DNA of 64,000 nucleotides from UBA9926 sp913064795 (GCA_045560765.1 JBJKZD010000010.1:372001-436000), one strand, 5' to 3'; shown: positions 31,539-39,798, counted from the first letter of the stretch. Notes: generated by a model not told the origin, from the sequence alone. Made by a program: numbers and translations.

Positions 31539-31769
31539 ATGGCGTGGATCAAAACCCAACTCTTTCGATTGCTGTTACTGGTTCTGTTTGCGGCGCTCTT
31601 TCTGCTGGCCACCGAAAACAGCACCAATGTCTCGCTTCGTTTTTTGTCGCTCCGCTCCCCTGAGCTTCCATTGTCTTGGTGGTTGGTCGGGGTGTTTCTC
31701 TTAGGATTATGTCTGGGCGGGTTCTTCGCCAAAATCAAGCAATGGATCAGCGGATTTCGATCGTCATGA
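31539..31769 (+). CDS. lapA: LapA-family inner-membrane protein (DUF1049)
   Basis: A 76-residue protein with two transmembrane helices, FRLLLLVLFAALFLLATENS and LSWWLVGVFLLGLCLGGFFA, joined by a short loop (NVSLRFLSLRSPELP). The N-V-S/T-L-x-F motif after helix one is typical of LapA. LapA cooperates with LapB in controlling lipopolysaccharide synthesis, and the two genes are adjacent here (ihfB-lapA-lapB). ATG 31539 is preceded by GAAGAGA. Confidence 0.88.
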   Translation: MAWIKTQLFRLLLLVLFAALFLLATENSTNVSLRFLSLRSPELPLSWWLVGVFLLGLCLGGFFAKIKQWISGFRSS

Positions 31770-31866
31770 AGGTCTTAGGCGTGTCCTCTTTCGATGATCC
31801 CCGGCAGTTCGCCTGCAAGAAACCATCGGGCCCTAAAGATCTGGGTTGCTCAATTGCGAGGCAGAT

Positions 31867-33015
31867 GTGAGCGATTGGTTGGTCCTGCCGCTGATTCTGT
31901 TGGCGATTGCCATTGGTTGGGCCCTTGGCCGACGTGAACGCAAGCGTAGTCGCTACTATGAGATGGGCTTGCGACATCTATTAAACGATGAACCCGACGA
32001 AGCGGTAGCCACTTTGGTAACCGAGCTCGATGTTGAGACTGACAGTATAGACACACATCTTGCCCTGGGCGGACTGCTCAGACGGCGCGGGGAGCTCGAA
32101 AAGGCAGTCTTTGTTCACGAGACGGTCTTAAATCGGTCTCGGCTTGATCAAGCGACCCGTCATGAAGTGCAAATTGAATTGGCACGGGATTATTTACAGG
32201 CTGGGTTGTTAGATCGAGCAGAGTCTATGTCGGTGGCCTTGGCTCAAGAGAATCCTGAATATCGAAGCGACAGTCTAAAAGTAACCCTTCAGGTGTATGA
32301 GCAAGAGCGTGATTGGCATCGCGCTATTGAGACGGCCAAACAAATTACTGGGGATGATGGTGGCGCCAGTATCGAACCCTCGATCTCTCATTACTGGTGT
32401 GAATTGGCTGAACTTAGTCTTGCGGATCAGCAATTTCTCGAAGCTTCCGCTCACCTAACCCAGGCCATAGGGCATGATGCTCAGAACCCTAGGGTGAGCT
32501 TGCTACAAGGCGCCGTAGCGCTCCAATCAGGAGATGCCGAGGCAGCGATTCATTTTTTTGAGCGTGTTCTCGATCAGGATCCAGGCTATGTCAGTGAGTC
32601 GCTGCAGTCGCTTGAGCAAGCACATCAGCTGCAGGGGAGTGAGGCTCGGTATCGCGCTTATCTCGAGCGTTGTTTAGATCAAGACCCATCGATTTCTGTT
32701 GTGTTGGCGTTGGGCCGAGTGATCCAATCGTCTGAGGGCGACGCCGCTCTGGCGCGCTTTATTGCCAACCAGATGCAGAAGAATCCAACCCTGCGTGGGT
32801 TCATCGAACTCATTGACCTGAACTTGACTGATGCTCAAGGCGCGCTCAAACAAAATTTAGAGTTGCTCAAACAATTTGCTGAGCGGCTCATTGTTGACAA
32901 ATCAACCTATCGTTGCGGCGGTTGTGGTTTTGAGGGCAAACGTATGCGTTGGCACTGCCCAAGCTGCCGTAGTTGGGCCTCGATTCGTCCGATCGTAGGG
33001 CTTGAGGGCGAGTAA
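31867..33015 (+). CDS. lapB: Lipopolysaccharide assembly protein LapB (YciM)
   Basis: A 382-residue protein. GTG 31867 has GAGG five bases upstream and gives the usual MSDWLVLPLILLAIAIGWALGRRERKR N-terminus; the longer TTG start adds seven residues. A single N-terminal membrane helix is followed by TPR repeats filling residues 40-330, then a rubredoxin-like zinc module: YRCGGCGFEGKRMRWHCPSCRSWASIRP, with two CxxC pairs. In E. coli LapB recruits FtsH to degrade LpxC and is essential for LPS balance. All three parts are present and the gene order after ihfB and lapA is standard. Confidence 0.94.
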   Translation: MSDWLVLPLILLAIAIGWALGRRERKRSRYYEMGLRHLLNDEPDEAVATLVTELDVETDSIDTHLALGGLLRRRGELEKAVFVHETVLNRSRLDQATRHEVQIELARDYLQAGLLDRAESMSVALAQENPEYRSDSLKVTLQVYEQERDWHRAIETAKQITGDDGGASIEPSISHYWCELAELSLADQQFLEASAHLTQAIGHDAQNPRVSLLQGAVALQSGDAEAAIHFFERVLDQDPGYVSESLQSLEQAHQLQGSEARYRAYLERCLDQDPSISVVLALGRVIQSSEGDAALARFIANQMQKNPTLRGFIELIDLNLTDAQGALKQNLELLKQFAERLIVDKSTYRCGGCGFEGKRMRWHCPSCRSWASIRPIVGLEGE

Positions 33016-33108
33016 CTGCTGGCGCGGTGAGACTTCCCGCACATTGGGTTAGGCCGCAAATGCACCTGATTTTATAAGACTCCGCTTAAAATTGAACACG
33101 CCAAGATT

Positions 33109-33134
33109 GGGTTAACCAACTGGGTTAACCGACG
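33109..33134. repeat. Paired 13-bp repeats around GGTTAACC
   Basis: GGGTTAACCAACT at 33109-33121 and GGGTTAACCGACG at 33122-33134, two copies of a 13-base unit containing the palindrome GGTTAACC, 38 bases upstream of the comEA-like start. Could be a tandem protein-binding site for control of that gene. Confidence 0.55.
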
Positions 33135-33171
33135 ATTTGGGTGGTTTGTTCAATTCACAAGAGGAGTTTCA

Positions 33172-33492
33172 ATGATCAAAAAAATGCTTCGACCATTTTC
33201 TCAATGGTTTCTCGTGCTTACGCTGCTGCCTGGTTTGGCGTTCGCCGCCCCGCCGCAGTCCCAGAGTCCTCAAGGTGCGTCTGTGGAGACGGTTGACATT
33301 AATACAGCCACCGCGCAGCAGATGGCGGATACCTTGCAAGGGATTGGCTTAAAGCGCGCAGAGGCGATTATTGCGTACCGGGATCGGTTCGGGAAGTTTT
33401 ATTCCGCCGAGGAGCTGACCGCCGTAAAAGGGATCGGTGCCAACACCATCAAACGCAATCTTTCGCGTATAAAAGTGAGCTCAGCGGAGTAA
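33172..33492 (+). CDS. ComEA-like helix-hairpin-helix DNA-binding protein
   Basis: A 106-residue exported protein. A signal peptide covers about 26 residues (KMLRPFSQWFLVLTLLPGLAFAAPP). The mature part is one helix-hairpin-helix domain: VDINTATAQQMADTLQGIGLKRAEAIIAYRDRFGKFYSAEELTAVKGIGANTIKRNLSRI, with the two hairpins GIGLKRA and GIGANTI. Proteins of this size in proteobacteria bind DNA in the periplasm during competence uptake. ATG 33172 has AGAGGAG upstream. It is monocistronic here. Confidence 0.9.
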   Translation: MIKKMLRPFSQWFLVLTLLPGLAFAAPPQSQSPQGASVETVDINTATAQQMADTLQGIGLKRAEAIIAYRDRFGKFYSAEELTAVKGIGANTIKRNLSRIKVSSAE

Positions 33493-33639
33493 GGCTTTTT
33501 GCTGCTCGTCCGGCCGAGGGGGCAGTGGCTCCTTCGGTCTCTGCAGTTCTAGCGAATTAAGAACAGGGTCGATTGAGGGGGTGACCGACATCATCAAGGA
33601 GGAGAGTTAGAATGTTCGCTGAGAGGCATCGAAAAGAAA

Positions 33640-33715
33640 TGGCTCCCCGACCTGGGCTCGAACCAGGGACCCAATGATTAACAGTCATTTGCTCTACCAA
33701 CTGAGCTATCGGGGA
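33640..33715 (-). tRNA. tRNA-Asn (GTT anticodon)
   Basis: 76 nucleotides on the minus strand with CCA encoded. Acceptor stem TCCCCGA/TCGGGGA, D-arm TAGCTCAGTTGGTAGAGCA, anticodon loop CTGTTAA read as GTT, variable loop, and T-arm CTGGTTCGAGCCCAG. Discriminator base G, as in E. coli tRNA-Asn. The promoter is given separately. Confidence 0.95.
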
Positions 33716-33731
33716 ACATTGGAACGGAGCG

Positions 33732-33760
33732 ATTCTACGAGGATGTTTCCGGATCGTCAA
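33732..33760 (-). promoter_or_regulatory. Sigma-70 promoter of tRNA-Asn
   Basis: On the minus strand TTGACG (33755-33760), 17-base spacer, TAGAAT (33732-33737), then a GC-rich discriminator (CGCTCCG), the pattern of stringently controlled stable-RNA promoters. The start of the tRNA lies 17 bases after the -10. Confidence 0.75.
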
Positions 33761-33794
33761 TCATATCGGTGCAATCTCAGGCATAATACGGCTT

Positions 33795-34165
33795 TGAGAT
33801 CGAACAAAAGGATCCTCAAGAGAGATCCCATATAGAGGTCTCACCCAGAGATCTCTCAACGGGATCCCAAAAAGAGCCCGCATAGAGCTCGGATAAAGAC
33901 ATCTCGAAAGGAGCTCGTATAAAAGAGCTCGTATAAAAAGATCGTATAAAGAGATCGCATAAAGAGCTCGCATAAAGAGCTCGTATAAAGAGATCGCATA
34001 AAGAGCTCGGATAAAGACGTCTCAAAAAGAGCTCGGATAAACAGCTCGCATAAAGAGCTCGCATAAAGTGCTCGTATAAAGGCATCTGAAAAAGAGCTCC
34101 TATAAAGTGCTCTTAAAAAGAACTCGTATTAAGAACTCGGACCAAGAGATTAGAGAATGAGATTG
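33795..34165. repeat. Degenerate 13-bp tandem array upstream of uvrB
   Basis: About 28 consecutive degenerate copies of a 13-base unit, consensus ATAAAGAGCTCGN, fill the gap between the divergent tRNA-Asn promoter and uvrB. Nine copies keep the exact palindrome GAGCTC; the others have related centres (AGATCG, GGATCC, AGATCT, GTGCTC). Copies are best ordered from 33885 to 34110 and decay towards both ends. Because 13 is not a multiple of 3 the array is unlikely to be coding, although minus-strand frames stay open by accident (13 bases times 3 gives a 13-residue pseudo-repeat). No cas-like gene is present and units have no spacers, so it is not a CRISPR. Confidence 0.88.
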
Positions 34166-34175
34166 GGTACAGACC

Positions 34176-36203
34176 GTGTTGAAGAATAGTCCATTCCAAG
34201 TGGTTTCCAATTTTTCGCCGGCGGGAGATCAGCCGGCTGCCATCGAGCGATTAATTGAGGGCGTCGAATCGGGGTTAGCCTCTCAAATGCTGCTTGGGGT
34301 TACAGGTTCCGGTAAAACGTTTACGATCGCGAATGTGGTGAATGCACTGCAACGGCCGACCTTGGTCATGGCCCCAAACAAGACGCTGGCTGCTCAGTTG
34401 TATGGAGAATTTAAGGCATTTTTCCCCAACAACGCCGTGGAATATTTTGTCTCTTACTACGATTACTACCAGCCAGAAGCCTACGTGCCTTCTTCAGATA
34501 CCTATATCGAGAAGGATGCGGCCATCAACGATCATATTGAGCAGATGCGGTTGTCAGCAACCAAGGCATTGCTCGAGCGGCGTGATGCTTTGGTTGTGGC
34601 GTCAGTCTCGAGTATCTATGGATTGGGTGATCCTGGTGCTTATCTAAAGATGGTTTTACACCTTGATCGAGGGGACCGGGTGGATCAGCGGTTTATCTTG
34701 AGAAGGCTTGCCGAACTCCAATATACGCGCAACGATCTTGAGCTGCGCCGCGCGACCTACCGGGTCAAAGGCGATGTCATCGATGTCTTTCCAGCAGAAT
34801 CCGAAAAACAAGCCATTCGGATCGAATTGTTTGATGATGAGATCGAGCAGATAACGCTTTTTGATCCGTTGACGGGGGCGGTACTGCGTAAGCTGCCGCG
34901 GATCACTATCTTTCCAAAGAGTCATTACGTAACTCCGAGAGAAACCATTGAGCGCTCGATTGATCTCATCAAAGCCGAACTCCAAGTTCGCCTAAAGCAA
35001 TTACATGACAACAATAAGCTGGTCGAGGCGCAGCGTCTTGAGCAGCGAACCCGTTATGACTTAGAAATGATTAAAGAGCTGGGCTACTGCAATGGCATCG
35101 AAAATTATTCTCGATATTTGTCGGGCAGAGCCGCGGGCGAGGCCCCGCCCACCCTGTATGATTACTTGCCCGATGATGCGTTGTTGGTGGTTGATGAATC
35201 TCATGTCTCCATTCCACAAATTGGTGCGATGTTCAAGGGTGATCGTTCTCGCAAAGAAACCTTGGTCGAGTTTGGCTTCAGATTGCCCTCAGCCCTCGAT
35301 AATCGGCCGATGCGATTTGAGGAATGGGAGGCCCGGGCACCCCAGGCGATCTATGTGTCGGCCACCCCTGGACCTTATGAAACAGAGCGGGTCGGCCAAA
35401 CCGTCGATCAAGTGGTTCGGCCCACGGGATTGGTTGACCCCATCCTCGAAGTCAGACCGGCGAAGACCCAGGTCGATGATGTGTTGGGAGAAATTCGTCA
35501 GCGGGTGGCGGTGAAGGAGCGGGTGCTTATCACCACCCTCACTAAGCGTATGGCCGAAGACTTGACCGATTATCTAGATGAAAACGGCGTGCGGGTGCGG
35601 TACTTGCACTCTGATATTGATACGGTCGAGCGGGTTGAGATTATTCGGGATCTTCGGCTGGGAGAATTCGACGTGTTGGTGGGTATCAATTTGCTCCGTG
35701 AGGGTTTGGACATGCCGGAAGTTTCACTGGTTGCGATCCTCGACGCGGACAAAGAAGGCTTTCTAAGGTCTGATCGCTCGCTGATCCAGACCATTGGTCG
35801 CGCGGCCCGGAACCTCCACGGCAAGGCAATCCTTTATGGTGATCATGTAACGAAGTCGATGCAGCGCGCAATTGATGAGACCAATCGCCGGCGTCAGAAA
35901 CAAGAAGCGTTTAATGTCGAGCACGGCATAACTCCTGTGAGCGTGTCTACGGATGTGGCAGATATTATGGAAGGTGCGCGCGATCCTTCGAGTAAGGGCG
36001 CCAAGTCGAAGCGAGATCGACGTGGACGCGCCGAAAGCCGAGTCGCTGTTGACGAACTCCTGACGACGCCTGATCAACTTGAGCAGCGGATGCGCACCCT
36101 AGAGAAAGAAATGTTTGCTTTGGCGAAGGATCTAGAATTTGAAGCGGCCGCCCAAGTTCGGGATCAAATTGAGCAACTTCGTGAACAGTTCGTCAGGACC
36201 TAG
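34176..36203 (+). CDS. uvrB: UvrABC system protein B
   Basis: The 675-residue damage-verifying helicase of nucleotide excision repair. The Walker A motif is GVTGSGKTFTIAN (about residues 42-54). The beta-hairpin that probes the strands is in YYDYYQPEAYVPSSDTYIEKD. The DEAD-type box reads VVDESHVSIPQI, and helicase motifs V-VI are in VLVGINLLREGLDMPEVSLVAILDADKEGFLRSDRSLIQTIGRAARN. The C-terminal UVR domain (ALAKDLEFEAAAQVRDQIEQLR) that binds UvrC is intact. GTG 34176 starts the protein. No SOS (LexA) box is visible in the 13-bp array in front of it. Confidence 0.97.
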   Translation: MLKNSPFQVVSNFSPAGDQPAAIERLIEGVESGLASQMLLGVTGSGKTFTIANVVNALQRPTLVMAPNKTLAAQLYGEFKAFFPNNAVEYFVSYYDYYQPEAYVPSSDTYIEKDAAINDHIEQMRLSATKALLERRDALVVASVSSIYGLGDPGAYLKMVLHLDRGDRVDQRFILRRLAELQYTRNDLELRRATYRVKGDVIDVFPAESEKQAIRIELFDDEIEQITLFDPLTGAVLRKLPRITIFPKSHYVTPRETIERSIDLIKAELQVRLKQLHDNNKLVEAQRLEQRTRYDLEMIKELGYCNGIENYSRYLSGRAAGEAPPTLYDYLPDDALLVVDESHVSIPQIGAMFKGDRSRKETLVEFGFRLPSALDNRPMRFEEWEARAPQAIYVSATPGPYETERVGQTVDQVVRPTGLVDPILEVRPAKTQVDDVLGEIRQRVAVKERVLITTLTKRMAEDLTDYLDENGVRVRYLHSDIDTVERVEIIRDLRLGEFDVLVGINLLREGLDMPEVSLVAILDADKEGFLRSDRSLIQTIGRAARNLHGKAILYGDHVTKSMQRAIDETNRRRQKQEAFNVEHGITPVSVSTDVADIMEGARDPSSKGAKSKRDRRGRAESRVAVDELLTTPDQLEQRMRTLEKEMFALAKDLEFEAAAQVRDQIEQLREQFVRT

Positions 36204-36287
36204 TCCTGACATTGATGTTTTGTTATATTTGCGCGCGAGAGAATGTGCCGGAAAAATCGGAAATCACTACAGCCTTCGAAGGAGCGC

Positions 36288-36296
36288 TGGTAAGAT
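36288..36296 (+). promoter_or_regulatory. Possible tRNA-Val promoter
   Basis: TGG TAAGAT at 36288-36296 is an extended -10 box, 22 bases before the tRNA, followed by a G/C-rich discriminator. The -35 region is weak. Confidence 0.4.
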
Positions 36297-36317
36297 AGCG
36301 GCGCTGAAGGGACTTTT

Positions 36318-36394
36318 AGGAACGTAGCTCAGTTGGTTAGAGCATCGCCTCGACAAGGCGAGGGTCGTCGGTTCGAATCCGACCGTTCCTACCA
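36318..36394 (+). tRNA. tRNA-Val (GAC anticodon)
   Basis: 77 nucleotides with encoded CCA. Acceptor stem AGGAACG/CGTTCCT, D-arm TAGCTCAGTTGGTTAGAGCA, anticodon arm TCGCC-TCGACAA-GGCGA, T-arm around GGTTCGAATCC. The anticodon is GAC for valine. The base before it (position 33) is C instead of the nearly universal U. The gene lies between uvrB and thrS. Confidence 0.9.
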
Positions 36395-36480
36395 ATCAAA
36401 ATAGGGGATGGCCTTAAAGAATCCACCCCAATACCTGCACGTGGCCTTTGGTAGGGGTCACCACTGGAAAGGAGCCGGCC

Positions 36481-38397
36481 ATGCCTATAATTACTTTGCC
36501 CGATGGTACGCAAAAAGACTTTGAAAACCCGGTGACGCTTCAGAGTGTCGCTGCATCTATTGGGGAAGGCCTGGCAAATGCTGCCATTGCAGGACAGGTC
36601 AACGGTGAGCTGGTCGATACCTCCCACCTCATTGACCAAGATGCCGAAGTCTCGATTATTACCGCCAAGGATGATGCCGGGATTGAAGTCCTTCGACACT
36701 CCTGTGCCCATCTTATGGCTCAAGCGGTACAACAACTCTTTCCCAAGGCGCAGGTCACGATTGGGCCAACCATTGAGGATGGCTTCTATTATGACTTTGC
36801 CTTTGAACGCGCTTTTACGCCCGAAGATCTGGCTGCGATAGAAAAGAAAATGAAAGATCTTGCGGGTGCAAAGCAGGCCGTCTCCCGCTCTCTGATGTCT
36901 CGTGATGACGCGATCGCGTTTTTTGAGGAGAAAGGTGAACACTACAAGGTTGAGATCCTCCAAAGCATTCCAGACGGCGAAGACCTCTCGTTTTATCAGC
37001 AGGGAGAATTTTTAGATTTGTGCCGAGGGCCTCATGTGCCCGACACCGGGAAAATTAAAGCTTTTAAATTAACCAAAGTTGCAGGCGCTTATTGGCGTGG
37101 AGACTCAAAAAATGCAATGTTGCAACGAATCTACGGGACGGCTTGGGGAGACAAGAAAGCATTGAAGGAATACCTCTTTCGCTTGGAAGAGGCGGAAAAG
37201 CGCGATCATCGAAAGTTAGGCAAGCGTTTAGATTTGTTTCACACGCAAGAAGAGGCACCAGGGATGGTGTTTTGGCACCCCAAAGGTTGGCAGATCTGGC
37301 AGACGTTAGAGCGGTATATTCGACAGGTTCAAAACAACAACGGGTATCAAGAAATCAAGACCCCGCAGCTTGTGGACATGAGTTTGTGGGAAAAATCGGG
37401 TCATGCTGATAAATTTGGTGACGGAATGTTCTCGGTAGAATCGGATTCGCGGCAATACGCGATCAAGCCCATGAACTGTCCGTGTCATGTGCAAGTTTTT
37501 AATCAAGGGTTAAAGAGTTATCGGGAGTTGCCGATTCGACTGGCGGAGTTTGGGTCCTGTCATCGCAATGAGCCCTCTGGGACACTGCAGGGGATTATGC
37601 GGGTTCGCGGATTCGTTCAGGATGATGCGCATATTTTTTGCCGAGAAGATCAGATCCAAGAGGAAGTGGTGCATTTTATCGATGTGCTCACAGACGTGTA
37701 TCGTGATTTCGGATTCGACGACTTGATCATTAGACTCTCGACCCGACCCGAGCAAAGGGTGGGCGCCGATGAGGTTTGGGATCGCGCAGAAAAAGCCTTG
37801 GCAGATGCCCTCGACTTTAAAGGACTTGGTTGGGAGATGCTGCCTGGCGAGGGTGCCTTCTACGGCCCAAAAATCGAGTTTTCTCTGAAAGATTGTTTGG
37901 GTCGAGTGTGGCAATGCGGAACCATTCAGGTCGATTTTTCTATGCCGGGTCGGCTGGATGCGCAATACGTTGCAGAGGACGGCAGTCGCCAAGTGCCGGT
38001 GATGTTGCACCGCGCGATGCTCGGCTCCTTCGAGCGGTTTATTGGGATTCTCATCGAACACTATGCGGGCGACTTCCCCGTTTGGCTGGCGCCCGTGCAA
38101 GCTGTGGTCCTGAATATCACCGATAGCCAGTCAGATTATGTGCAGTCCGTTACTCGCGCTCTGAGTGAAGCGGGGATTCGTGTTGAGGCCGATGTTAGAA
38201 ACGAGAAGGTCGGATTTAAGATTCGTGAGCACACCTTACAAAAGGTGCCTTATTTACTCGTTGTTGGTGATCGAGAGCGTGAGGCGGGTCAGATTGCAGT
38301 CCGCGCTCGAAACGGGGATGACCTTGGAGCTATGGCCATTTCTGACTTTTTGGCGCTCCTGCGAAAAGATGAAGAAAAAAAGGGACGAATGGCGTGA
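36481..38397 (+). CDS. thrS: Threonyl-tRNA synthetase
   Basis: Class II synthetase of 638 residues, charging tRNA-Thr and editing mis-charged serine. I start at ATG 36481 (MPIITLPDGTQKDF) which has AAGGAG upstream; an 11-residue GTG extension is unlikely. Domains in order: N-terminal TGS domain (1-60), editing domain with HSCAHLMAQAVQQLFP (the HxxxH zinc/editing motif) and RGPHVPDTG, catalytic core from about 240 with KPMNCPCHVQVF (zinc Cys) and SCHRNEPSGTLQGIMRVRGFVQDDAHIFC, motif 3 near MLHRAMLGSFERFIGILIEHYAGDFP, then the C-terminal anticodon-binding domain. The infC promoter overlaps its tail, as in E. coli. Confidence 0.96.
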   Translation: MPIITLPDGTQKDFENPVTLQSVAASIGEGLANAAIAGQVNGELVDTSHLIDQDAEVSIITAKDDAGIEVLRHSCAHLMAQAVQQLFPKAQVTIGPTIEDGFYYDFAFERAFTPEDLAAIEKKMKDLAGAKQAVSRSLMSRDDAIAFFEEKGEHYKVEILQSIPDGEDLSFYQQGEFLDLCRGPHVPDTGKIKAFKLTKVAGAYWRGDSKNAMLQRIYGTAWGDKKALKEYLFRLEEAEKRDHRKLGKRLDLFHTQEEAPGMVFWHPKGWQIWQTLERYIRQVQNNNGYQEIKTPQLVDMSLWEKSGHADKFGDGMFSVESDSRQYAIKPMNCPCHVQVFNQGLKSYRELPIRLAEFGSCHRNEPSGTLQGIMRVRGFVQDDAHIFCREDQIQEEVVHFIDVLTDVYRDFGFDDLIIRLSTRPEQRVGADEVWDRAEKALADALDFKGLGWEMLPGEGAFYGPKIEFSLKDCLGRVWQCGTIQVDFSMPGRLDAQYVAEDGSRQVPVMLHRAMLGSFERFIGILIEHYAGDFPVWLAPVQAVVLNITDSQSDYVQSVTRALSEAGIRVEADVRNEKVGFKIREHTLQKVPYLLVVGDREREAGQIAVRARNGDDLGAMAISDFLALLRKDEEKKGRMA

Positions 38398-38400
38398 TTT

Positions 38401-38409
38401 TGCTATAAT
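38401..38409 (+). promoter_or_regulatory. infC promoter (extended -10)
   Basis: TGC TATAAT at 38401-38409, starting three bases after the thrS stop and about 33 bases before the infC start codon. The -35 area is inside thrS and has no good match. Such a promoter gives infC a short leader with a strong ribosome site. Confidence 0.55.
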
Positions 38410-38441
38410 GCCCGGCCTTACTGCCTGAAGGAGGCTTCGGA

Positions 38442-38993
38442 ATTAAAAAAGAAGGTTCAAAAAAGACTCGAATTAACGATGATATTGAAGCGGAGTCAGT
38501 CCGTTTAATTGGTGCAGATGGCGAGCAGGTAGGAATTGTTTCCATCAGCGAAGCTTTAAAAGCGGCGCAAGAAGCGAAACTAGACCTAGTTGAGATTGCA
38601 CCCGATGCGAGCCCAGTGGTTTGTAAAATTCTGGACTACGGTAAACACATCTTCGAGGCAAAAAAGGGAAAAGCAGCGGCGAAAAAGAAACAGCGTCGTA
38701 TGCAAGTAAAAGAAATTAAGTTCCGACCAGGAACTGAAGATGGAGACTATCAGGTAAAACTACGCAACCTGACGCGTTTCCTTAATGACGGTGATAAAGC
38801 CAAAGTTACGTTGCGGTTTAGAGGACGTGAGATGGCGCACCAGGAGCTCGGCATCGATCTTCTCAAGCGTATTGAGGCGGATCTAGCAGAGTTCGGGACA
38901 GTTGAAATGTTTCCAAAAATGGAAGGACGGCAGCTGACCATGGTGCTCGCACCGAATACAAAAAAGAAAGGCACCAGTGAGGCTATTGCCTAA
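38442..38993 (+). CDS. infC: Translation initiation factor IF-3 (ATT start)
   Basis: The gene begins with ATT at 38442, eight bases after a strong ribosome site (AAGGAGG, 38428-38434). Reading from there gives IKKEGSKKTRIND... and 183 residues, near the 180 of E. coli IF-3. N-terminal domain: RLIGADGEQVGIVSISEALKAAQEAKLDLVEIAPDASPVVCKILDYGK. C-terminal domain: KKKQRRMQVKEIKFRPGTEDGDYQVKLRNLTRFLNDGDKAKVTLRFRGREM, plus AEFGTVEMFPKMEGRQLTMVLAP. IF-3 in E. coli also starts with AUU and represses its own translation by discriminating against that codon. The same autoregulation is expected here. Any start search limited to ATG, GTG and TTG would put the start at 38616 and lose the first 58 residues. 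Confidence 0.96.
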   Translation: MKKEGSKKTRINDDIEAESVRLIGADGEQVGIVSISEALKAAQEAKLDLVEIAPDASPVVCKILDYGKHIFEAKKGKAAAKKKQRRMQVKEIKFRPGTEDGDYQVKLRNLTRFLNDGDKAKVTLRFRGREMAHQELGIDLLKRIEADLAEFGTVEMFPKMEGRQLTMVLAPNTKKKGTSEAIA

Positions 38994-39141
38994 CTGATTC
39001 GCGATTGCGAATGCCGAGATGGGCAATACCGCCCCCGGCGCAGCCAAGGTTTGTGGGTGACACGAGCGAGGTTGTTCATTGCGATGAGCAAAAAAACGTG
39101 AAACTTGCAGCCATTAAACTGAACAATGCGGAGTTCAAATC

Positions 39142-39333
39142 ATGCCAAAACTGAAAACCAGTAGTGGTGCGGCCAAGCGGTTCAAAAAAACTGCCAAAGG
39201 TTATAAGCACCGTCAATCCTTCAGGAATCATATCCTGACGAAAAAGCCGACAAAGCGTAAGCGTCATTTGCGTAACATGAAAGCCATCGCACCGAGCGAT
39301 GTCCCGCTCATTCGTCGAATGTTGGGAGACTAG
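39142..39333 (+). CDS. rpmI: 50S ribosomal protein L35
   Basis: A 63-residue basic protein. MPKLKTSSGAAKRFKKTAKGYKHRQSFRNHILTKKPTKRKRHLRNMKAIAPSDVPLIRRML is a complete L35. It lies between infC and rplT. In E. coli rpmI and rplT translation is repressed by L20 through a leader structure; the 148-base gap upstream (38994-39141) may hold such a structure but I did not resolve one. Confidence 0.97.
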   Translation: MPKLKTSSGAAKRFKKTAKGYKHRQSFRNHILTKKPTKRKRHLRNMKAIAPSDVPLIRRMLGD

Positions 39334-39384
39334 CGCTGAGCGCCGGTCAGGAACCCAACAAAATTATTTTCTGAGGATTGAAAA

Positions 39385-39750
39385 ATGCCTAGAGTAAAAA
39401 GAGGTGTCACCGCGCACCGTCGCCATAAAAAGGTGATGAAAGCGGCCAAAGGGTATTACGGTGCCCGTAGCCGAGTTTATCGCGTCGCGAAACAGGCGGT
39501 CACTAAGGCCGGTCAATACGCCTACCGAGATCGTAAGGTTAAGAAGAGAATGTTCCGTGGACTCTGGATTCAGCGTATCAATGCTGCGGCCCGTGAACAT
39601 GGCTTGTCGTACAGCCGGATGATAAACGGATTGAAGAAGTCCGACATTGAAATTGATCGCCGTGTGCTCGCTGATTTAGCGATGCATGAAGCGGAAGCTT
39701 TCGCCGCTTTAGCCGAAAAGGCGAAGGAAGCGCTCGCGACAGCGGCCTAA
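39385..39750 (+). CDS. rplT: 50S ribosomal protein L20
   Basis: A 121-residue L20 protein. MPRVKRGVTAHRRHKKVMKAAKGYYGARSRVYRVAKQAVTKAGQYAYRDRKVKKRMFRGLWIQRINAAAREHGLSYSRMINGLKK is the conserved basic N-terminal tail and RNA-binding domain; the C-terminal part (DIEIDRRVLADLAMHEAEAFAALAEKAKEAL) is the globular domain. AGGATTGAAAA precedes ATG 39385. L20 acts in early 50S assembly and represses the rpmI-rplT messenger in E. coli. Confidence 0.97.
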   Translation: MPRVKRGVTAHRRHKKVMKAAKGYYGARSRVYRVAKQAVTKAGQYAYRDRKVKKRMFRGLWIQRINAAAREHGLSYSRMINGLKKSDIEIDRRVLADLAMHEAEAFAALAEKAKEALATAA

Positions 39751-39798
39751 CATGCCCATCAAGCAGCCTGCACAGGCCGCCTGTAACATGAGACAGTT

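Noticed and set aside
33816..34085. Open frame on the minus strand inside the 13-bp array (13-residue repeat peptide)
   Set aside because: The repeated peptide is a by-product of the 13-base unit read three times; it has no ribosome site and no other support as a gene.
33795..34165. Possible CRISPR array
   Set aside because: Units are contiguous and 13 bases long, with no spacers and no cas genes in the window.
34100..34175. SOS (LexA) box upstream of uvrB
   Set aside because: No CTG-N10-CAG dyad was found in the DNA directly in front of uvrB.
38616..38993. GTG start at 38616 for infC
   Set aside because: It would remove the conserved IF-3 N-terminal domain; ATT at 38442 with its strong ribosome site gives the full protein.
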